Program-made: the position numbers and the translations under genes
Shown: one piece after another, positions 8,589-17,577 of the stretch
How the letters are laid out: the number at the start of each line of letters is the position of its first letter
Position numbering within the stretch: the first letter of the stretch is position 1
Notes under the pieces: model-generated
What the model was told of the DNA's origin: nothing
Database searches by the model: none
Seen by the model: only the letters and a program-made list of their open reading frames with translations
From: Acidobacteriota bacterium
Lineage (GTDB): Bacteria; Acidobacteriota; Aminicenantia; Aminicenantales; Saccharicenantaceae
Direction of reading: 5' to 3'
NCBI GenBank assembly: GCA_028749115.1
Contig: JAQURD010000002.1
Span: 53,529-117,528, forward strand
Length of the DNA: 64,000 nucleotides

Positions 8589-9557
8589 ATGATTGTCTTT
8601 ATCACCGGGCCTTCCGGCTTTATCGGCAGCCGTCTCATCGAGCATCTCCTGACGGGAGGCAATAATGAAATTTATGCTCTGGTCAGAAATCCAGCTAAGC
8701 TTAGCTGGTTAAATAACCCAGCGCTCCATCTGCTCAGCGGAGATCTCCAGTCGCTACCTGCCCTGCCGGACAATCTGGACATAGTTTTTCACCTGGCTGG
8801 CCTGACTAAAGCCACCAACCACGCAGATTATTATACTGTAAATCAGAAAGGAACAGCAAGCCTGGTTGATCACCTGATTGAAAATAGACTTAGCCCAAAG
8901 TTTATCTATTTAAGCAGTCTGGCGGCTGGCCGGCCTGCCAGGAACGGGCAGCCAGTTACAGAAGAAGAAGCGCCTGAACCGGCTTCTCCTTATGGAAAGA
9001 GCAAGCTTCTGGCTGAACAGGAAATTTTAAAATATAAAAACTTTTTGCCCGTTACCATCATCAGAGCAGCCGCTATTTTTGGGCCACGGGACAGGGATTT
9101 CCTGCAATTTTTTGAGCTAATAAATCATGGCTGGATGTTTACCTTTAATAAAAAGATAACTATGAGCCTGTGTTATGTAGATGATCTGGTTACTGCTCTG
9201 GAGACTTGTGCCGAAAAGAGCCGCGGCCAGGGAGAAATATACAATGTGACTGATCCTGTCCCCAGAACCTGGGAGGATATTGGGCGGGAAGCAGCCAGAA
9301 TCTTGAATAAGAAAGTAAGAAATATCAAGGTGCCTCTCTGGTTGGTCAGAGCAGCAGCTGGCCTGTCTGAGCTGAGCTCAAAGCTATCTGGCCATCCCAG
9401 TCCGTTAAATTTAAGCAAGTACCGTGATATGGAAAAGCTGTCCTGGGTAGCTGATCACTCCAAAATAAAAAAAGAACTTGGTTTTGAAACAGCCTGGCCT
9501 TTTAGCCGGGCTCTGGAAGTTACTATAGACTGGTATAAGACTAATGGCTGGTTGTAG
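8589..9557 (+). CDS. NAD(P)-dependent epimerase/dehydratase-family SDR, possible ceramide reductase
   Basis: This is an extended short-chain dehydrogenase of 322 aa. The N-terminal nucleotide loop is TGPSGFIG (6-13). The catalytic YxxxK is YGKSK (Tyr135, Lys139), with serines at 109-110 in YLSSLA. The region CYVDDLVTAL and the closing TIDWYKTNGWL fit the 3-beta-HSD / dihydroflavonol-reductase-like branch more than GalE. It is divergently transcribed from the alpha-oxoamine synthase. In Caulobacter an SDR of this kind (CerR) reduces the ketone made by serine palmitoyltransferase, so a lipid 3-keto reductase is my leading guess. A sugar-nucleotide epimerase/reductase is the alternative. No strong ribosome site is seen before the ATG. 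Confidence 0.78.
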   Translation: MIVFITGPSGFIGSRLIEHLLTGGNNEIYALVRNPAKLSWLNNPALHLLSGDLQSLPALPDNLDIVFHLAGLTKATNHADYYTVNQKGTASLVDHLIENRLSPKFIYLSSLAAGRPARNGQPVTEEEAPEPASPYGKSKLLAEQEILKYKNFLPVTIIRAAAIFGPRDRDFLQFFELINHGWMFTFNKKITMSLCYVDDLVTALETCAEKSRGQGEIYNVTDPVPRTWEDIGREAARILNKKVRNIKVPLWLVRAAAGLSELSSKLSGHPSPLNLSKYRDMEKLSWVADHSKIKKELGFETAWPFSRALEVTIDWYKTNGWL

Positions 9558-9644
9558 GCCGATTTATTCAAAAAAGTTTTCCCTGGCTTTCTCATCTATT
9601 GTTTATTTTAATAATCAATGCGTGTGATTAAGATGAAAGGATAA

Positions 9645-10652
9645 ATGCAGATGGGAAAAAGAACAGTCATCGCCGGCCTGGATTTTTATGTTCCTCCAAA
9701 AGTGGTGACTAACCTTGATCTGCAAAAAATGATGAATACTTCTGATGAATGGATCAGGGAGCGGACGGGCATTATAGAAAGACACTGGGCTGAACCTGGA
9801 GTCGGGACTTCTGACCTGGCCTGCCAGGCTGCCCTCAAAGCCATAGAAAAAGCCGGGCTGGATAAAAACGAAATTGACTTTATTATCGCCGCTACTCTCT
9901 CTCCAGATCACTATTTTCCTGGAATTGGCCTGATGGTTCAGGCTAAACTTGGGCTCAAAGATATTGGCGCTCTGGATATCCGGGATCAATGTTCTGGCTT
10001 TCTTTATGCCTTATCAGTTGCTGACCAGTATATTCGAACTGGAACTTATAAAAAGATATTACTCGTGGCAGCTGAACTTCAATCGGCTAACCTTGATTTT
10101 TCTGATGAAGGAAGAGATATGTCAGTGCTTTTTGGCGATGGCGGAGCCGCTCTAATACTTGAAGCTGATGATTCGGGTGATGGGCGCGGATTGCTGGGCT
10201 GTTATCTTTTTTCTGACGGCCGGTTTGTCAATGAACTCTGGATGGAAAAACCTTCTTCCAGGGATAATCCTACCTTCCAACCTGAATTTTTCCGCCAGGG
10301 GAAATTTTTTCCCAGGATGAATGGCCGGGCGGTCTTTAAAAATGCCTGTGAGAAAATGCCTCAGGCTGTTCTCTATGGGCTCAATCAACTCGGTCTAACG
10401 GTGGCTGATATTGACTATTTAATTCCCCATCAAGCCAATGATCGCATTTCTCAGATGGTCGGCCGCAGCCTTAAACTTTCCGAGGAAAAAGTCATTCGTA
10501 ATATTCAGCGTTATGGAAATACGACAGCTGCTTCTATACCTATTGCTCTGGCTGAAGCCGTCCAGAGCGGTTTGATCAAAAAGGGCCAGCTACTGGCCCT
10601 GACCGCTTTTGGGTCTGGCTTTACCTGGGGTTCAGCCTTTATCAGATGGTAA
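9645..10652 (+). CDS. 3-oxoacyl-ACP synthase III family protein (FabH-like)
   Basis: This is a thiolase-fold condensing enzyme. The Cys-His-Asn triad is complete: Cys116 in DQCSGF, His262 in IPHQAND and Asn292 in YGNTTAASIP. The 335-aa length fits. RERTGIIERHW near residue 40 is the standard FabH motif. AAAGGA lies just upstream of ATG 9645; an in-frame ATG at 9651 is equally possible. FabH starts fatty-acid synthesis from acetyl-CoA and malonyl-ACP, but stand-alone homologues away from fab genes often make specialised acyl chains or ketones. Here it follows the SDR and oxoamine synthase and no acpP, fabD or fabF is nearby, so a specialised lipid step is plausible but unproven. Confidence 0.87.
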   Translation: MQMGKRTVIAGLDFYVPPKVVTNLDLQKMMNTSDEWIRERTGIIERHWAEPGVGTSDLACQAALKAIEKAGLDKNEIDFIIAATLSPDHYFPGIGLMVQAKLGLKDIGALDIRDQCSGFLYALSVADQYIRTGTYKKILLVAAELQSANLDFSDEGRDMSVLFGDGGAALILEADDSGDGRGLLGCYLFSDGRFVNELWMEKPSSRDNPTFQPEFFRQGKFFPRMNGRAVFKNACEKMPQAVLYGLNQLGLTVADIDYLIPHQANDRISQMVGRSLKLSEEKVIRNIQRYGNTTAASIPIALAEAVQSGLIKKGQLLALTAFGSGFTWGSAFIRW

Positions 10653-10765
10653 AAAAAATAATTTAAAAAAAGAAAAATTCAATTTATAATTGATATCTAA
10701 AGCCTGGTTATGATAGGATTTCTCGTTGACCAGAAGCTTATTTTCAAAAATGAGGAGGGAAAATA

Positions 10766-12526
10766 ATGAAGAAAATAAGATTTGTCGCCTTGAGCACGAT
10801 TGTTCTTTTCCTGTTCTTAGGTCTGGGAACTGTATTTGCTCAGAGTGCTGAGGATAGTAAATTCCAGAAATTTCTTGAAAACTACCTTGATGAGTACTGG
10901 AAGTTCTACCCAACAGCCGCCACTCTGGCTGGCTACTATAAATATAATGATAGACTCGAAGAACCCAGTTCAGCCAATCTAGATAAAAGAGATGACATAC
11001 TAAAAAAATTCAATGGCGAGATGATCAAATTTGACCGTTCAAAGCTCTCAGTTGAAAATCAGCAGGCTTTAAATATTCTCTTTGATCAGCTTGATCTCGA
11101 ATTTATTGAGCTCGAAATGACCTTGCCCTGGGAAAATAACCCACTCGTTTACAATGGTGTCATCATCAACAGCATCCACAGCCTGTTGACCAGAGAATTT
11201 GCTCCCATTGATACGCGGATAAAGAGCGCCACAGAAAGAGCCAGGCTTATACCGGGCTTGATTAAGAGAGCTAAAGGCGAATTAAAAACACCAGCCCAGG
11301 TTTTTACCGAGGCAGCTATAAAACAAATTGGCTATATCATTGATTTTTACAAAAATGATGTATCTAAATTAGCAGCCGGTGCATCTGACGCTAGTAAGCA
11401 GCTCTTCCTGGCTGAAATTAACCGGATGATTCCTGCCCTTGAAGATTATCAGCGTTACTTGAAAAGCGAACTGCTGCCGAAATCTACCGGCAATTTCCGG
11501 CGGCCGGATGCTCACCGCCGCACAATTCAAAGGTTATCAGGTGCTGCTCTCAGCCAGGAAGAATTGATCAGCCGGGCACTCAATGAAGTTAAAGCCATCA
11601 GGATGGAAATGCTCCTGGTTTGCATGCCCCTTCACAAAATGATGTATCCAGAAGTTGATATAGCCAAATTGCCTGGTGAACAGGATGTTGTTATCAATAG
11701 GATAGTTAAGGACATTTTTGACAAGATAAAAACATATCATCCAGCTGCTGAAAACTTTGTTGCCAGTATTACCGCCTCAGCTGACCGCCTGAAAAAGTTT
11801 GGACAAGAAACAAAATTCTTCCCCGTACCGGCAGACAACTTGAACATAAAACCAATGCCTCTTTATTTCTCTAATCTTGGTATAACCCGGCTGGTTGGAC
11901 CGGGTGCTTATGACAACAATGGAAATTACTCGCTGGAGATTATGTCTATCCCGGCTGATTGGCCACCCGAGAAGATTCAGGACTTCCTGGAAGAGTACAA
12001 TAATTTTTATCTTGAAGTCATGACTGCCCAGACTGTCTTTCCTGGATCCTTTGTTCCCCGGGCCATGACTAGAAAATCTGGCAGCCTGATGACCAGGCTA
12101 TTCCCCAATATGGCCTTAACCCTTGGCTGGCCTCTATATCTTGAAGAGAATCTTATTACTTCCGGTTATGGTGATTATGACCTCAGACTCAGGCTGGCCC
12201 AGTTGAAGCTAATGCTCAAAAATGTGATGGATTTTATCTGTGATCTGAATATTAATCAGAGTGGAATGACCAAAGACCAGATGATGAAATATCTGACCAT
12301 GACCGGTTTCCAGAGTGAAGCTGAAGCAGAAAGAAAATGGGATTATTTAGTTCTTAATCCAGGCATGGGAGCTCTCCCTTATATCGGTCTTCAGGAAATC
12401 CGTGATCTGGAAAAGGAAATACGGATGACTAAGGGCCAAGCTTTCAACCAAGCCGAGTTTCTAACGAAATTGATTTCCAATTCAGCCTTGCCCCCTTCTT
12501 TGCTCAGGAATCTGCTAAACCGGTAA
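10766..12526 (+). CDS. DUF885 family protein with lost metal-binding motifs
   Basis: This is a secreted alpha-helical protein of 586 aa. A signal peptide ends near residue 26 (GTVFAQ), and AGGAGG precedes the ATG. The overall fold markers of DUF885 are present: an N-terminal YWKFYPTAATLAGYYKYNDRL block, an ELL..P. segment and the C-terminal helices. In active DUF885 members the core reads HExxPGH followed by EGWALY. Here the aligned stretches are QTVFPGS (422-428) and LGWPLY (453-458), so the histidines and glutamates that should hold zinc are gone while the PG and GW scaffold remains. I infer a non-catalytic member, perhaps a binding or regulatory protein. A terminator follows. It is probably a single-gene unit. 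Confidence 0.8.
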   Translation: MKKIRFVALSTIVLFLFLGLGTVFAQSAEDSKFQKFLENYLDEYWKFYPTAATLAGYYKYNDRLEEPSSANLDKRDDILKKFNGEMIKFDRSKLSVENQQALNILFDQLDLEFIELEMTLPWENNPLVYNGVIINSIHSLLTREFAPIDTRIKSATERARLIPGLIKRAKGELKTPAQVFTEAAIKQIGYIIDFYKNDVSKLAAGASDASKQLFLAEINRMIPALEDYQRYLKSELLPKSTGNFRRPDAHRRTIQRLSGAALSQEELISRALNEVKAIRMEMLLVCMPLHKMMYPEVDIAKLPGEQDVVINRIVKDIFDKIKTYHPAAENFVASITASADRLKKFGQETKFFPVPADNLNIKPMPLYFSNLGITRLVGPGAYDNNGNYSLEIMSIPADWPPEKIQDFLEEYNNFYLEVMTAQTVFPGSFVPRAMTRKSGSLMTRLFPNMALTLGWPLYLEENLITSGYGDYDLRLRLAQLKLMLKNVMDFICDLNINQSGMTKDQMMKYLTMTGFQSEAEAERKWDYLVLNPGMGALPYIGLQEIRDLEKEIRMTKGQAFNQAEFLTKLISNSALPPSLLRNLLNR

Positions 12527-12542
12527 AGAAAAACATTTTAAA

Positions 12543-12577
12543 GGGGGAGAAAAGGGTTTTTCTCTCCCTTTTTTTTG
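12543..12577 (+). terminator. Rho-independent terminator after the DUF885 gene
   Basis: About 17 bases after the stop there is a G-rich arm (GGGGGAGAAAA) followed by a complementary TTTTCTCTCCC arm with one small bulge, then a run of eight T. This is a classic intrinsic terminator and ends the DUF885 transcript before tatD. Confidence 0.75.
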
Positions 12578-12652
12578 TTTAATCTAACCCGGGCCAGACA
12601 CCATGGTGATGAAAAGGGATAATGGCCTGAAGAGAAAAAGGAGGCCAGTCAG

Positions 12653-13474
12653 ATGCCTGAACAGGAAGCTTTGATTTTGGTTGATTCTCATGCCCATCTG
12701 GATATGCGCGACTTTAATTCTGACCGGCATGAAGTTATCCAGAGAGCCAGTAAAAATGGAGTTAAATACATTCTCTGTCCGCTTGATATTTCTTCCCGGG
12801 AAAGCCTTAACCAGGGCCTTAAGCTTAAAGAAGAAAGAAATAACATCTATCTGGCAGCCGGCCTTCATCCCCATGATGCCCGAAAGTTATCACCTGAAAT
12901 TTTTATTCAAATTAAAAAAATGGCCGGCAGTGGTCAAATCCTGGCTATCGGAGAAATCGGCCTTGATTTTCACTACAATTTTTCTCCACCTGATAAGCAA
13001 ATTGAAGCTTTTAGCCAGCAGTTAGCCTTAGCTTCAGAATTAAAACTTCCAGTTATTATTCACAGCCGGGAAGCAGCCGGCAAAATAATAGAAATCATCA
13101 AAGCCCTATTCTACTCCGGGGGAGGCATTCTCCATTGTTTCAGTGAAAGCTGGCCACTGGCCAGGACGATGATTGATCTCGGATTTCTGATCTCTTTCTC
13201 CGGTATTCTGACGTATGCCCAGGCTACAGATGTCCAGGAAGCTGCCCGCCGCCTGCCTCTAGATCGCCTGCTGGTTGAAACCGATTCGCCTTATCTCACC
13301 CCCTACCCAGAAAAAAAGAATAATAAAAGAAATGAGCCGGCCTTCGTCGTGACCACGGCCAGAAAGCTGGCTAGCTTGAAGGATATCCCGCCCGATAGAG
13401 TCGCTGAAGCCACAACTCGAAACTTCTTTCGTTTCTTCCGGTTGAAAAATAGTCCAGCGGGTGTTAAGATTTAA
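12653..13474 (+). CDS. tatD: TatD family metal-dependent hydrolase (DNase)
   Basis: This is a TIM-barrel amidohydrolase-superfamily enzyme, 273 aa. Metal ligands are visible in order: DSHAHLD (11-17), GEIGLDFHY near 104, the IIHSRE histidine, the LHCFS histidine and ETDSPYLTP near the end. TatD proteins are 3'-5' exonucleases or deoxyribonucleases on DNA and may act on tRNA. AGGAGG lies eight bases before the ATG. The gene starts a probable operon with the polyprenyl synthase (26-bp gap) and the CYTH gene (27-bp gap). Confidence 0.93.
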   Translation: MPEQEALILVDSHAHLDMRDFNSDRHEVIQRASKNGVKYILCPLDISSRESLNQGLKLKEERNNIYLAAGLHPHDARKLSPEIFIQIKKMAGSGQILAIGEIGLDFHYNFSPPDKQIEAFSQQLALASELKLPVIIHSREAAGKIIEIIKALFYSGGGILHCFSESWPLARTMIDLGFLISFSGILTYAQATDVQEAARRLPLDRLLVETDSPYLTPYPEKKNNKRNEPAFVVTTARKLASLKDIPPDRVAEATTRNFFRFFRLKNSPAGVKI

Positions 13475-13500
13475 CCAATTTTTGTGACTGAAGAAAAAGA

Positions 13501-14532
13501 ATGCGCAGTATTTCTCTTCTTTTAAATCGCGCGTCTGAACATGAGCCCTCCCTGAATAAAATTTTTGCTCCTGTCCAGAGTGAACTAGATCAGGTAGAAA
13601 ATCAGTTGCTGAACCGATCTGGTGCTTCCAGCCGGTTCTTGAAGCAGATGGCTAAACGGGCGATTTCCAGGCAGGGCAAATTAATTCGCCCTGGACTCTT
13701 TCTGCTGATCACCTCTCACTACGGCTATCAAGGAAAAGACAAAATTAAGGCGGCGGCCGTCATCGAAGCTATTCACTCAGCCAGTCTGATTCATGACGAT
13801 ATTATAGATGGCTCCGCTCTGCGACGAGGAGAAGCTACTGCCTTTAAAGTTTTTGGCCCGGAGTTCAGCCTGCTATTCGGTGATTATATTTTCATAAAAT
13901 CTATAGTCAGCGCCCTCGATTTCAAAAATAAAGAGCTGATCAAAATTCTAGCTAAAGCCAGCGGAGAAATGATTGAAGGTGAAATTGAGGAATTGACTCA
14001 AAGTTTCAATTTAAGAATAAGTGAAAAAACTTACTTTAAAATTATCGGCAAAAAAACAGCCAGTCTCTTTCGAGCTATTTGCGAACTGGCGGCGGAATTA
14101 GCCGGGGTTCCTGAGGATATACGACCGGAGCTAACAGCCTACGGTTTTAATCTCGGCCTGGTTTTCCAGATAGTAGATGATCTCCTTGACCTTAAAAGCG
14201 AATCCCAGGAAACAGGCAAGATGCGCTTTTCGGACTGGCGGGAAGGGCGCATTACTTTGCCTGTTATTCGCGCCTTAAAGGCCTGGCCAGCCGAACAAAA
14301 AAAGAAAGCAGCGTGCTGGCTAAAAAAAAGTCAGGACAAGAAACCACAATCTGTTATTGGCTTTTATGATTTCTTATCCGGACTGGAAAACTCCGGTGCT
14401 ATTGACTCCAGTTTGAGAACAGCCGGAGAACTGGCAGACAGAGCGAAAAATTGCCTGATGAAACTTGAGAAGAGTCCTTATCAGAAATCGTTAGTAGAGC
14501 TGACGGATTTTGTGCTCAAACGAAAAAAATAG
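13501..14532 (+). CDS. ispB: Trans-polyprenyl diphosphate synthase (octaprenyl/heptaprenyl type)
   Basis: This enzyme extends farnesyl or geranylgeranyl diphosphate with isopentenyl diphosphate to make the side chain of menaquinone or ubiquinone. The first aspartate-rich motif is DDIID (99-103) followed by RRG. The second is DDLLD (226-230). The spacing and 343-aa length fit long-chain all-trans synthases. One departure stands out: after the second motif the usual GKP(xx)D reads TGKMRFSDWREGRITLP, with an altered loop but the conserved G(K/R)(I/x)TLP tail kept. It is the second gene of the tatD operon. The chain length made cannot be read from the sequence. Confidence 0.9.
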   Translation: MRSISLLLNRASEHEPSLNKIFAPVQSELDQVENQLLNRSGASSRFLKQMAKRAISRQGKLIRPGLFLLITSHYGYQGKDKIKAAAVIEAIHSASLIHDDIIDGSALRRGEATAFKVFGPEFSLLFGDYIFIKSIVSALDFKNKELIKILAKASGEMIEGEIEELTQSFNLRISEKTYFKIIGKKTASLFRAICELAAELAGVPEDIRPELTAYGFNLGLVFQIVDDLLDLKSESQETGKMRFSDWREGRITLPVIRALKAWPAEQKKKAACWLKKSQDKKPQSVIGFYDFLSGLENSGAIDSSLRTAGELADRAKNCLMKLEKSPYQKSLVELTDFVLKRKK

Positions 14533-14559
14533 ACAAAACATAAAGAACAAGAGGCTCGC

Positions 14560-15096
14560 ATGATTGAAATTGAAGTCAAAATCAGGGTGCCAGATCTTAA
14601 GACTGCCAGGCAGAAGCTGCTTGAGCTGGGCGGTCAGGTAGTTCGTGATTTTTATCGTGAGTGGAACGCTTTTTATGATTTTCAGGATGGCCGGCTGACC
14701 AGTCGGCAGGAAGCTCTACGCTTGAGGCAGGCCGGCAAAAAGGCATTCATCACCTATAAAGGGCGGCCGCAGAAGTCCAGATCCTTTAAAATAAGAGAAG
14801 AACTTGAGTCAGAGATAAAAAATATCAAAGATTTTAAAAAAATTCTAAAAAAGTTAGGCCTCAGGCCAGTTTTTGAATACCGGAAAAAAAGAATGCTTCT
14901 CCGTTTTGAACGGGTTAAGGTCACCCTTGACGAATCTGAAGCTGGCTGCTTTTTAGAGCTTGAAGGGAAAAGAAGTGACATCGTCAGGCTGGCTCAAAAA
15001 TTAGGTTATAGCCGGCAGGATTTTATCAAATTGGATTATGTGCAAATGATTATGGCCGGGCGCCAGAAAAATCACTCGTCATTTTCGTTAGAATGA
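14560..15096 (+). CDS. CYTH domain protein (class IV adenylate cyclase / ThTPase family)
   Basis: The 178-aa product begins MIEIEVKIRV, the ExExK signature of CYTH tunnels. It continues with LRLRQ, FITYKGR, KIREELE and FLELEGK, alternating charged residues that line a triphosphate-binding barrel. Members of this family hydrolyse inorganic triphosphate or thiamine triphosphate, or (CyaB type) make cAMP. Nothing here separates these. The gene ends inside the convergent rpoZ gene: the two stop-proximal ends overlap by 25 bp (15072-15096). It is the third gene of the tatD operon. Confidence 0.85.
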   Translation: MIEIEVKIRVPDLKTARQKLLELGGQVVRDFYREWNAFYDFQDGRLTSRQEALRLRQAGKKAFITYKGRPQKSRSFKIREELESEIKNIKDFKKILKKLGLRPVFEYRKKRMLLRFERVKVTLDESEAGCFLELEGKRSDIVRLAQKLGYSRQDFIKLDYVQMIMAGRQKNHSSFSLE

Positions 15097-15461
15097 TCTT
15101 CATCCTCAATTTCTTCTTCTATTTCAAACTCACTATCAAGCTCTTCCAGATCTTCTTCACCAATTTCCGCTTCTTCGGGCTCAGCTAAATCATGCCCTTC
15201 GGCCGGAGCTTCAGTTTCTGTTTCGGCCGCTTCGAGCGGCAGGGCTTCGGTCAAAATAACTTCTTCCTCGGTTGCCCCCTCTGCTTTAGAGGGAAGAATT
15301 TCATACTGGACAGCACCAGTTCTAACTTCTTCCTCGGCGAGGCGGATCGGGTTTTTATATTTAGATTTTATCTTCGGGTGTTCCCCCTTGAGCAGTTGTT
15401 TAGCTCTCTGGGCAGCCACAATAATAAACCGGAATTTGCTATCAAAGCTATTTTGTTCCAA
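15072..15461 (-). CDS. rpoZ: RNA polymerase omega subunit with long acidic tail
   Basis: Omega helps fold and hold the beta-prime subunit of RNA polymerase. The first about 60 residues carry the family pattern: SKFRFIIVAAQRAKQLL, then NPIRLAEEEVRTGAVQYEIL. The start is a TTG at 15461, with GGAG upstream. The remaining about 70 residues are dominated by Glu and Asp and end in a run of acidic residues, roughly doubling the usual omega length. The tail is low-complexity and probably disordered. Its 3' end overlaps the convergent CYTH gene by 25 bp. Confidence 0.88.
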   Translation of the reverse strand: MEQNSFDSKFRFIIVAAQRAKQLLKGEHPKIKSKYKNPIRLAEEEVRTGAVQYEILPSKAEGATEEEVILTEALPLEAAETETEAPAEGHDLAEPEEAEIGEEDLEELDSEFEIEEEIEDEDHSNENDE

Positions 15462-15748
15462 AGATGGCTTCTCCTTCTTCTGTCATCTATCCAGACAGTT
15501 AATTAAAATAGCAGATTTTCCTTTGAACATCAAGAGAATGTATCAGTTCCCATCATAGCAGGTCTTCAAATCTGATGAAAACCTGATGGAAATATGATTG
15601 TTTCGGCTATTATGATTTTTGCCTTTTACCATTGAATTTTTAATTGACAGCCTGATAGACCTGTGTTAGAGAGAGAAAGATTAGAATTTGATAAAAATTG
15701 GCAGCCTGAAAGGACTGACCCATCTAATAGAGGAGAGGAGCAGCCAAA

Positions 15749-17125
15749 ATGGATGTTTTCCTTAATAATCTGGCTCACTGGCTGGATAACACGGCCACTA
15801 ACATCTGGACGATTATGGTTCCGATTTTATTCGGGGTTGGTTTGATTTTAAGCATTAGACTCGGCTTCATTCAATTCACCAAACTGGGAACGGCTTTCAA
15901 AGTAATGTTCAGCCGCCGTTCAAGAAAAGGCGGCGGGGAAGGAGACGTCTCTCCATTTGCGGCTGTTTCCACTGCCCTGGCGGCGACCGTCGGTAATGGA
16001 AATATTGCCGGCGTAGCTACTGCTCTCTACTGGGGAGGACCTGGAGCCATTTTCTGGATGTGGATCTGCGGTTTTCTGGGAATGGCGACTAAATTCTCTG
16101 AAGCCTTCCTGGGAGTCCTTTACCGGGAAAAATATCCGGATGGAACAATCGCCGGTGGCCCGATGTATTACATCAAAAACGGCCTGAATAAGACTAAGTT
16201 TGCTGTCTTTCTGGCTGGCTTTTTCGCCGTTTGCGGAGGCTTTGCTGCCCTTTTTGGCACCGGAAACATGATGCAGAGCAATCAGATGTCTTTAGCTATT
16301 AAAACTCAGTTCGGCATTTCGCCGATCGTAACGGGAGCAATAGTCACTTTTTTTGTTGGCCTGGTGGTCATCGGTGGAATTAAAAGGATTAGCGCCGTAG
16401 CCGAGCGATTGGTTCCCACCATGATTGTTATCTACCTGGCGGCAGGAATCATTGTTCTTATAGACAATTTCGGCGCCTTACCTAATGCCTTCAAGTTAAT
16501 TTTCCAATTAGCCTTCACCCCAGCGGCCGCAACCGGCGGGTTTGTCGGTGCCACTATCAAACAGGCTGTTCAGTTTGGTGCCAGGCGCGGCATTTTATCT
16601 AACGAAGCCGGCCTGGGAAGTGCTCCTATTGCCCATGCTGCAGCCCAGACGCCCAGTCCGCTTCACCAGGGAGTGATCGGCATCATGGAAGTATTTATTG
16701 ATACCATTCTCGTCTGCACTTTGACTGGAATAATCAATATTTCCTCTGGCGTCTGGACCAGCGGAGTATCCGGCTCAGCCATGACAGTCTCGGCCTTTTC
16801 CAAAACCCTGCCCCACATCGGTGGAATCATCGTCGCTCTTTGTTCTTTTCTTTTTGGTTATACGACCATTGTCGGCTGGTGCTACTATGGCGAGCAGTGC
16901 CTCAAGTATCTATTCGGCATCAAAGTAGCCATGCCCTATCGGATCATTTTCATCGCCTTAACCTTTATCGGAGCAGTTGTCTCCATCGAAATAGTCTTCT
17001 TTATGGGCGATATTGCCAATGCCTTTATGGCTTTTCCCAACCTGATTGGCCTTCTCTTGCTGTCAGGGGTTCTGGCCCGGAAAGTTAAAGAAATGAAGAA
17101 GCGTTATCCCAATCTCTTAGAATAG
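15749..17125 (+). CDS. Alanine/glycine:cation symporter (AGCS family)
   Basis: This is an inner-membrane sodium- or proton-coupled importer of alanine or glycine, 458 aa with about ten to eleven hydrophobic segments. The family signature is clear: FAAVSTALAATVGNGNIAGVA near residues 71-91, GMATKFSEAFLGVLYRE, and the later LSNEAGLGSAPIAHAAA. The ribosome site GAGGAG lies about 10 bases before the ATG. The 287-bp upstream spacer has TTGACA at 15644 but a poor -10 box, and I saw no glycine riboswitch. It stands alone and fits the amino-acid-using theme of the window. Confidence 0.92.
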   Translation: MDVFLNNLAHWLDNTATNIWTIMVPILFGVGLILSIRLGFIQFTKLGTAFKVMFSRRSRKGGGEGDVSPFAAVSTALAATVGNGNIAGVATALYWGGPGAIFWMWICGFLGMATKFSEAFLGVLYREKYPDGTIAGGPMYYIKNGLNKTKFAVFLAGFFAVCGGFAALFGTGNMMQSNQMSLAIKTQFGISPIVTGAIVTFFVGLVVIGGIKRISAVAERLVPTMIVIYLAAGIIVLIDNFGALPNAFKLIFQLAFTPAAATGGFVGATIKQAVQFGARRGILSNEAGLGSAPIAHAAAQTPSPLHQGVIGIMEVFIDTILVCTLTGIINISSGVWTSGVSGSAMTVSAFSKTLPHIGGIIVALCSFLFGYTTIVGWCYYGEQCLKYLFGIKVAMPYRIIFIALTFIGAVVSIEIVFFMGDIANAFMAFPNLIGLLLLSGVLARKVKEMKKRYPNLLE

Positions 17126-17577
17126 TTGTAGATGGCATTCTTCCCCGTGCGGAAGCCGGCGGGCAGCCTGGGGATCTAAATCTAAAGCAGAAAAACGGGC
17201 TATATGACCTCCGACTAAAGGAAGCAGGAGTAGTCGACAATTAGATTCCGTGCCCTCCTCTTGTTCCTGGCTCCGGACAGCTGGCTCACTTTTTCCCTAT
17301 TAATAAAATGACATTAGAATAGAGTCCATTTAAATATCTCATCCTGACCGGAAGCTTAAAATCAAAAGAGGCCTGGAAGAATGATCTGGTGTTAGAAGTG
17401 AACTCATAGTCTTTTTTATATTAAGAACTTGGGCCTTCCCTTCTATAAGTATTTTAGAGACGAATTTTGAGTATCTTTTTTGCTAATATAGCCATTTGAT
17501 ATCGCCCTTTCCCTTCATCAGTTTTCCGGGAATAGAAAGACCCTTTTTCAAAGCCATGAGGGATGCTTAAAAAGCTA
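17126..17577. other. Gene-free stretch between the AGCS symporter and the GspG-like gene
   Basis: All frames are broken by stops and none looks protein-like. I see no tRNA, clear hairpin with T-run, or repeat. It separates two convergent genes and may hold weak terminators only. Confidence 0.4.

Noticed and set aside
15462-15748. Possible glycine riboswitch before the alanine/glycine symporter
   Set aside because: I looked for the conserved glycine-aptamer cores and did not find them; only a TTGACA with a poor -10 box is present.
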